From positions 1 to 15,957 of the forward strand of contig JASWJB010000566.1 in NCBI GenBank assembly GCA_032433595.1: a stretch of DNA of 15,957 nucleotides, in the 5' to 3' direction. Of the stretch, positions 10,146-15,957 are shown in pieces (positions within the stretch are counted from its first letter, which is position 1; the number at the start of each line of letters is the position of its first letter). This stretch comes from Conoideocrella luteorostrata (Eukaryota; Ascomycota; Sordariomycetes; Hypocreales; Clavicipitaceae). A model generated the notes under the pieces. The model ran no database searches and was not told where the DNA came from. It saw only the letters and a program-made list of their open reading frames with translations. A program made the position numbers and the translations under genes.

Positions 10146-10406
10146 TCTACTGTTCTCTTTTCTCAGCTTAACTCTCCCTATTCTTTTCATTTTTTTTCTT
10201 TCGTCATACGTTTACGTCTTCGCTTTACCGTCATCAAAACTATCCGTCTTTCTCTCTGTGCCTGCGAGTATAGAGCTTCTACTATCTAACCCTCTCATCC
10301 TTCATGCAGTTATCTACCTACTCTCTTCTCTGATTCGCGTCTAATCCGTCTTCTATCTTCCCTTCATTTACCCTTGACCTGGAGGTTTCATTGCTCGTTG
10401 CACACA

Positions 10407-13400
10407 ATGTCTAATCACGAGTATAATGGTAATGATGATGTGAACATGGGAGTCGTGGATCTCACGGCGCCCATGAACAATTACGGAGAAGCCTCGAACC
10501 AAGCAGCTTTGAACACGCATGGAAATAATAATGTGGGATTGAATACTGATCATAACGGGACGGATACAAACGCAAACCCCGTTGGTGACAACCGACGAGA
10601 TGGTGGCGAGCCAGCTGATATCGGTCATGATGAGATGGATATAGACGACGCACCCGTTGGTGACAACCTACAGGACGTGTTCGGACCAAGAGATTTAGCC
10701 TTCGCAGAGCCCCACGAAGCTATTCAAAATGATGAAACATTGGGAGATGGGGTTCGACCAGAACAATCAAATGTAGGTATCGGCCATCCTCATGTTTCGC
10801 AGATGTATGCTCACAGATATCACAAGGGTCACATTTCCGATGACGACGGCGACAGTGGCATCGGTAGCATGGATGCTGGCTCTGATGCAGACGATAACCA
10901 CTGGGGCGGCTCATGCTGGGACACTTGCAGGCCAAAATGGAAAGCCCTGCATTTTAAGTCGCAGCTGCGGAAGCACAGAGTTGAGATTGCCAAGCAGCTG
11001 ATAGCTGGCTTGCAAGAGAGACTGCGTGAACGAAATCGAGAACTTCGGGACGCCAAAAGATACATTCAACAGCTGGAAGCTGAGATTGACCGGCTGAAAG
11101 GTCGTCGTGGGCTGCGAACTGAAGTCGTAAGTCTGCTAGACGTACTCTGTGACGTATATTTCTTGGCAGCTGAGATCATTTCATTAACTACTTCCAGACA
11201 TGGTCCAGGATTCTTTCCGCCTTTCTACGAGGCGATTTCGACGCAGTAGGCATTTATGATACTTATGAAAAGATTTACATTTTATCTTGCCGCGAAGCGA
11301 ATATGAATCCTCATCCGCAGCAGGTGCTCCCTGGGCTGGAGTTCACCGAGCCTAGTACAACGCAACATCATACTGTTCAGTCTGTGTTTGTAGCACCGGG
11401 GTTTTTCTTCGAAAATTTCCCCCTCACAGTACAGTTTCGTATCCTTCAGGACTTGTTGTGCTTCTACGGAAAGAAGGTCCATGTCATATCCCGCCTTGAT
11501 CCATACTGCGAGCCGAACCTCGAAAGCGGTGTTTTGGGAGACGAGCCAGATAATCTGCAGCTCCTACGTCGCTTTCACATAGGAAATAAACCAGTCAGCT
11601 TAACCTACGCCACAATCCCAAATGATCTGCTGGCGCCACTGTTAGTTTGTAAGAAATGGCATTTCTGGGGTAGTCATTTATTCTACGGGGAAAACGAATT
11701 TGCTTTTTCCTCCTTCGGCGAATAGGGTCGCTTTGCGGGAGGTATTAAAGCTAAATTGCACCGTCTGCAGCATGTGGAGCTGCTTTGGATGGGATCACAG
11801 TATCTTACAAATGAGAGGAGCGATCGCTTCAAATACATTTCTCGAAGGACTCAGCCACTCATGTGGCTTCCTGAGACCATTCGACTTAAGACGATCAAGG
11901 TGTACCTCGCGGAATCGTCTAGACTTTACATGCGTCGAAAGCACGAGAATGCCGGCACTATTGCATTCATGAAGGAAAAGACTCAATCTCAGCCAAACTA
12001 CCGCATGTTTCGGTCTTTACGGAATTTACAAGGTCTCGATTACATACACTGTCTCCGCGGCATCAGGAATATTTCGTTCTGGGACCATACACTGTGGTTA
12101 AAAAATCGGGTCAAGGTCCAAGTCCGAGATGATACCTTTCAATTGGACGTGCGGACTACCGTCCGACAGCCCAAAGAAGACATTAAACATCAAGAGTCGC
12201 AGCTGAGGAGCCTTGTTCCTCTTTTACCTGATTATGTGGCCCCTGATCAGCTCTGGCATGTGATGTATACTTGCCTTCCAGACCTAAGAGACGAGGAACG
12301 TCCCGAGTCTGAAGATGAAAACGAAGATGGGCCCAACAACAGTAACGAGGTCGTTAACGAAAGCGACGCCAGAGATATCATTACCACAAACGCGGATGGA
12401 GACCCTGGTTCTGAGTCCGGGTCGGATTCGGATTCAGAGCCAGAGTCAGAGTCAGACGAACCTGTTCTGGTCGGTGCGAGCGATATGACTGGCGAAGAAA
12501 GCCTTGTCATATCTTCACCAAACAGCCCATTTCACACCGGCTTAGGCTCCCACAACGCGTCAACTCAGGCATTTGATTTCAACAATAGTGCCGTTAATCA
12601 CTTCAGCAACGCCAATTTTAACAATGACGGGGTTCAAATGCCCGCCAACGACGCAATTATGGAGGATCAGACTCAGAATTCCAGTTATACTATCGATTTT
12701 ACTCTCGAGGATGACGATTTCGATGACCCTGCAGGACGAATCTTTAGCCAGGGTGACGACTCGCAGCAGACAGCCACGGTCATACAGGATACCATGCAAA
12801 GTGACACGCCCCAAAACCCCGATTTTCCTAAGGTTGAAGAGGACCAGGAGCCGGCACATAGCACGTTATTTGTGCTACCTACAACTGAAGAGGCGCCAAT
12901 TGGCGAAGGATCCCTTTTCGTGCAACCCGATGTCATTGATTTGACTATGGATGAAGTCCCACCATTTGCATCGCCGGACGAAGCCAGACGGGCGATTAAC
13001 GCTCATATTTTAGGCTCAGTAGCCGGCGAAAGTGAGAGTGATGCATCACGAAGCACATGTTTATGGGTCACCCCAACCCCATATCGTGGCATCGTTCCCA
13101 GTACCACGAGCAGCAATACCGAGCGTCGAAGCTTTCACGGCCCAAGTCAATTCACAAGGAGCTCCAATGACAGCAATATGTTTTGCAGCACCACGCCATA
13201 TGATGAAATTATGAGCGCTCACAATAGCAGTAGCTGCAGGGAGGGGACTATAGGAAGTCATGAAATATACGGCTCCGTTATTGATCTCACTGGGAACGCC
13301 CCAGAAACAGAACCTGCCCGTTCACAGCGTCAAGATCGAAAACGGTCCTTTGGGCAGCACAATGCGAATGATGAGGATGGAAACTGTGGGGGAAAGCAGC

Positions 13401-13456
13401 CAGGAAGCCTTGGATCTCCCGGCCTCGAAAGTGACGGCGGTGTTAGCGTAGAATAG
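10407..13456 (+). CDS. Uncharacterised fungal protein, coiled coil plus acidic SIM-rich C-terminus, with in-frame TAG
   Basis: Start is ATG 10407 (A at -3). Exon 1 is 10407-11126; an intron (GTAAGT...CAG, 71 nt) covers 11127-11197; exon 2 continues in one frame to the TAG at 13454, apart from an in-frame TAG at 11723-11725 (codon 416). Read as a whole this is 992 codon positions. Residues 1-180 are disordered and Asn/Asp-rich; 183-232 form a strong coiled coil (QERLRERNRELRDAKRYIQQ); 300-600 are globular, with IPNDLLAPLLVCKKWHFWG resembling the start of an F-box-like helix. After residue 600 the chain is acidic and disordered, with VIDLT motifs at 819-823 and 934-938 and VVDLT at 16-20. The globular part recalls uncharacterised proteins of other filamentous ascomycetes, from memory only. 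The TAG may be a nonsense mutation, a sequence error, or lie in an 81-nt in-phase intron (11645-11725). No function can be assigned. Confidence 0.7.
11127..11197 (+). other. Intron 1 of the SIM-rich gene (71 nt)
   Basis: Donor GTAAGT at 11127, TTAAC branch-like site near 11184, acceptor CAG ending at 11197. Phase is 0 on both sides, joining the coiled-coil segment ending RTEV to TWSRILSAFLRGDFD. Without removal, the frame stops at 11247, soon after the coiled coil. Confidence 0.82.
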
Positions 13457-15669
13457 TTTAGGATGGCAAGGTTTATTATCGTGGTTGTATCGAGGGATTT
13501 GACACCGAGCAGTTTGGTCATCATTGAAGCATGGCAAGGTTCAAACGGCCGCAACCACGCATGGATTACACTTGGGGCACAGCATGACATTCAGTATACG
13601 AGCTGTGATTGGAGGTGGACGAGTGGGTGAAACACGAGAGAGAGATAATGCGATTAATGATGATAAAAATAGCCAAAATAACATATGCTCTAGGGTATCA
13701 AAGTACTGGCGTCTCGGATTGGGGGGGTTTTGACCACAGGATTGCTAGAAAGTGCCAATTCATAGACGGACCAAACTATTCATCAAGTGAACATATGCAG
13801 ACCCACGAGTCAAGAGTAACTCCGTGTCTATGAGTACGCGTCGTTTTGCCGCCGACCAAAGGACGAACTATTTGCCTACGCAGCATAGCCACGCGCAAGA
13901 AAGTGGGCGTAAGCTGACGCTGAAGACCAGAGCAGACAGCGGAAATGTCTCATTGAGTCCAATGACTGAAATCTCAAGATGATGGAGCGAGCGAAACCAA
14001 AGCCTCGCCAGTGCTCTGCATTTTAGTAAACTAAGATAAAATAGCCTCCTCCAGCAGTTGACCGGGACTGAGCAGCATATGGGTTTACGAGGCAGGGGCA
14101 GCAACGAGGCGTAGCTCGAGTGGAGCTGGACAGCACATAGAGGTCGAGCGCCATGATATGAGTGTCTGAACAGGGCTAAAGGTCAATGAGTAGGTATTCT
14201 AGATAAATAGAGGGGAGAAAGGGAGTGGAATACCGAGTAGGCCCATTCTCATCAGAGACAATCAAGGTGCTGATAGCTAAGGGCTCAGGGAAATATTATA
14301 ATAGTGTTTACCTATGTTAGGGGTTCACGCAGCTCAAAGTGGTGTCTAATCTTCCCACTCCTAATGATATACCTAAGCGAGCAATAGTTATTAATGTTAT
14401 TGTCCTAGTACCCTTTATCTCGCCGTGACTCCTACTAAAAGACTTTAAGCCTGGGTTTATCCTTACTTCTCGGTAGAGTAAGGAGTTCTTCTGTCGAAGA
14501 AAAGAACTGCGTTAGTATTACGCCTAGCACGCAGATGTTGCTATTCTTAAGTGACCCAGTGAATTGCGTGTTTGTATTTAACATATAAGGTCTTTCACAG
14601 CTATAGTCAAAACAGCATAGAAACTGTACCAACGTGCGTGTGAACGTGTGCGTCTCATAAAAAGGGTTCTTCCTTTGCGGCCCACGCTCCATCTTATGGC
14701 TGCACTCTTTCGTCATGGTAGCCCAGACTATAAGCCAGGACTTGTCGCAGCCTTATATAACTCTAAAGAAACGCGAGCGAGATGCTCGTACCACGAACGC
14801 ACTAGTCAGGATCATATCAGCTCCCTTTAGCTTTGCACGAACGCGAGACAGATTTTCGTGTCGTGCACCGGTGGCCATGAACAACGGGAAGTAGAGTATG
14901 CTCCGAGTAGCGGCAAAACTAGTCCGTCTTACAGAGTTGTTTTCGTATGGTTTGTCGATTGTCTGGTGTACGGGAGATGAAAATGGTGTGAAGATATGAA
15001 TGAAAAAGGGTTTCCATCATACCACAAGACCTTCCTGCGTCTACAACAGATGACTCTCGAATCGCGGCGGCATCAAGTGGAAAGGAAGCGTACATGATTG
15101 ACGATAAACCTTGTTTTTTAACGCAGAGTACCCAGTCAGTAGGGTTGATTGGTCTTGGTTGTTTTCCCCAGCGTGGTGTAAGCCGGCAGTCACTATGTAC
15201 TCCATCCAATATATGGTTGCAAATATACATAGGACGCCTTGTGGGCGGAACTACATGTAACCCGAATGACAGATTCCGTGCGCACGCGTCGTAGAATCTG
15301 TTGCTTTCGCAAGGACACAATGGTTTAATCGCAAATTATTGTACTCGAAGAACCAACATGCGCTGATCACCGGCCTATGGTGGCATGTTATGCAGATGCC
15401 ATAAAACAAAAATAAAGTCAGATGGAAACATCGCGAATTACATGTTACAGAAAAAAATATGGCAGAGGATAATTCAACTTTGGGCTGGCTGACTACGCTG
15501 GCGGCTATGCTACAGTGTAAATGCTCACACTTGCGCCAGCAAAAACAAACTCCGTAGTGAGATCAAGTCAGTCACTGAGGAAATCAACCTGCGAAGTCAG
15601 CTACAGTAATATAGCAGAGTCAGTTAAGAGGAATTAGTTTGCGCTACATTTGTCAAAAGGCTATATCTA
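13457..15669. other. Gene-poor, partly TA-rich intergenic region
   Basis: No convincing gene. Open frames are short and often start at non-ATG codons; the longest, on the minus strand at 14919-15320, begins at TTG and resembles nothing I know. The stretch 14160-14620 is rich in TAG, CTA, TTA and TAA, as in repeat DNA altered by repeat-induced point mutation. Minor structure includes an 11-bp direct repeat ATGGCAAGGTT (13463 and 13531), four AGTCAG motifs (15416, 15566, 15595, 15618) and an imperfect hairpin at 15497-15540. I found no tRNA. Confidence 0.5.
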
Positions 15670-15942
15670 CTAGTACGCCGTTAGCAATGGACTCAGATCT
15701 ACATGCATGGAGTCTTCCGCCCGTGATACACTGGTCAAGCCGTGCGCATGTTTTGAAAGACGGGGTCCTAGCAACCGAGCTTGCTCGGCATTATCAATGA
15801 CGGAAGTCGAGAAGGAGCCGGATATTATTAACAGTCCCACAATCCACGAGATATACCGGAAGACGCCGTGGATACCACCCCCTGGTTCGATTGTCAGAAC
15901 GCGGATGTCATTGTCCGCCAGGGGCTTGTGAATGTATGTCAT
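15670..15942 (-). pseudogene. Possible remnant of a heterokaryon-incompatibility (HET) gene start
   Basis: A 90-codon minus-strand frame starts with a real ATG at 15942. Its first residues, MTYIHKPLADNDIRVLTIEP, resemble the beginning of fungal HET-domain proteins, which often read as an aromatic/Pro-Leu segment followed by IRLL-x-L-x-PG. What should follow in an intact HET protein (a YEALSYVWG-type motif and an LWIDAICINQ-type motif) is absent; instead there is a hydrophobic stretch and the frame stops at 15670. I could not restore the expected motifs from other frames in the next 300 bases. It is therefore either a truncated or decayed HET gene or a chance likeness. The call rests on about 20 residues. 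Confidence 0.22.
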
Positions 15943-15957
15943 CTCAGTGGACTCGAT

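Noticed and set aside
11756..13456. A separate gene starting at 11756
   Set aside because: The codon at 11756 is TTG, and the frame is continuous with the upstream exon apart from one TAG, so it is the rest of the same gene.
14106..14150. tRNA-like A-box and B-box (TAGCTCGAGTGG ... AGGTCGAGCGCC)
   Set aside because: Neither box matches consensus well, and no acceptor stem or cloverleaf could be drawn.
14919..15320. 133-codon minus-strand frame
   Set aside because: Begins at TTG, the first ATG leaves about 103 codons, composition is not protein-like for any family I know, and no splice partner is evident.

Overview
This looks like nuclear DNA of a filamentous ascomycete, probably a sordariomycete. 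The genes carry short introns (56-80 nt) with GT..AG ends and CTAAC/CTGAC-type branch sites. Start codons are not preceded by bacterial ribosome sites, and gene spacing is loose. The encoded proteins resemble known fungal families. The class-level guess is inference from protein style, not from a marker.

Layout. 1-958: no gene seen; a G-run, a C-run and an AGGC microsatellite. 959-5796 (minus): a 1585-residue ankyrin/RCC1/double-BTB protein of the IBtk type, a likely Cullin-3 substrate adaptor, in two exons. 5797-7990: about 2.2 kb shared upstream region between two divergent genes. 7991-9263 (plus): a complete seven-exon mitochondrial 2-oxodicarboxylate carrier of 298 residues, with three very short exons near its 5' end. 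9264-10406: 3' flank of the carrier, TATA-like sites, and a striking pyrimidine-rich minisatellite (six 15-bp units followed by five 14-bp units) just ahead of the next gene. 10407-13456 (plus): an uncharacterised fungal protein with an N-terminal coiled coil, a central conserved-looking globular part and a long acidic, disordered C-terminus with SUMO-interacting-type motifs. Its reading frame is interrupted once by an in-frame TAG at 11723. 13457-15669: no convincing gene; TA-rich, possibly decayed sequence. 15670-15942 (minus): a short frame whose first 21 residues resemble the start of heterokaryon-incompatibility (HET) proteins, probably a remnant.

The three genes show no sign of being one pathway or cluster. 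The carrier is housekeeping metabolism (2-oxoadipate/2-oxoglutarate exchange). The BTB protein and the SIM-bearing protein both suggest ubiquitin/SUMO-type regulation, but that link rests on motifs only. The most interesting locus is the 10407-13456 gene: its in-frame TAG is either a lesion or part of an 81-nt in-phase intron, and it carries several VIDLT-like SUMO-binding motifs.
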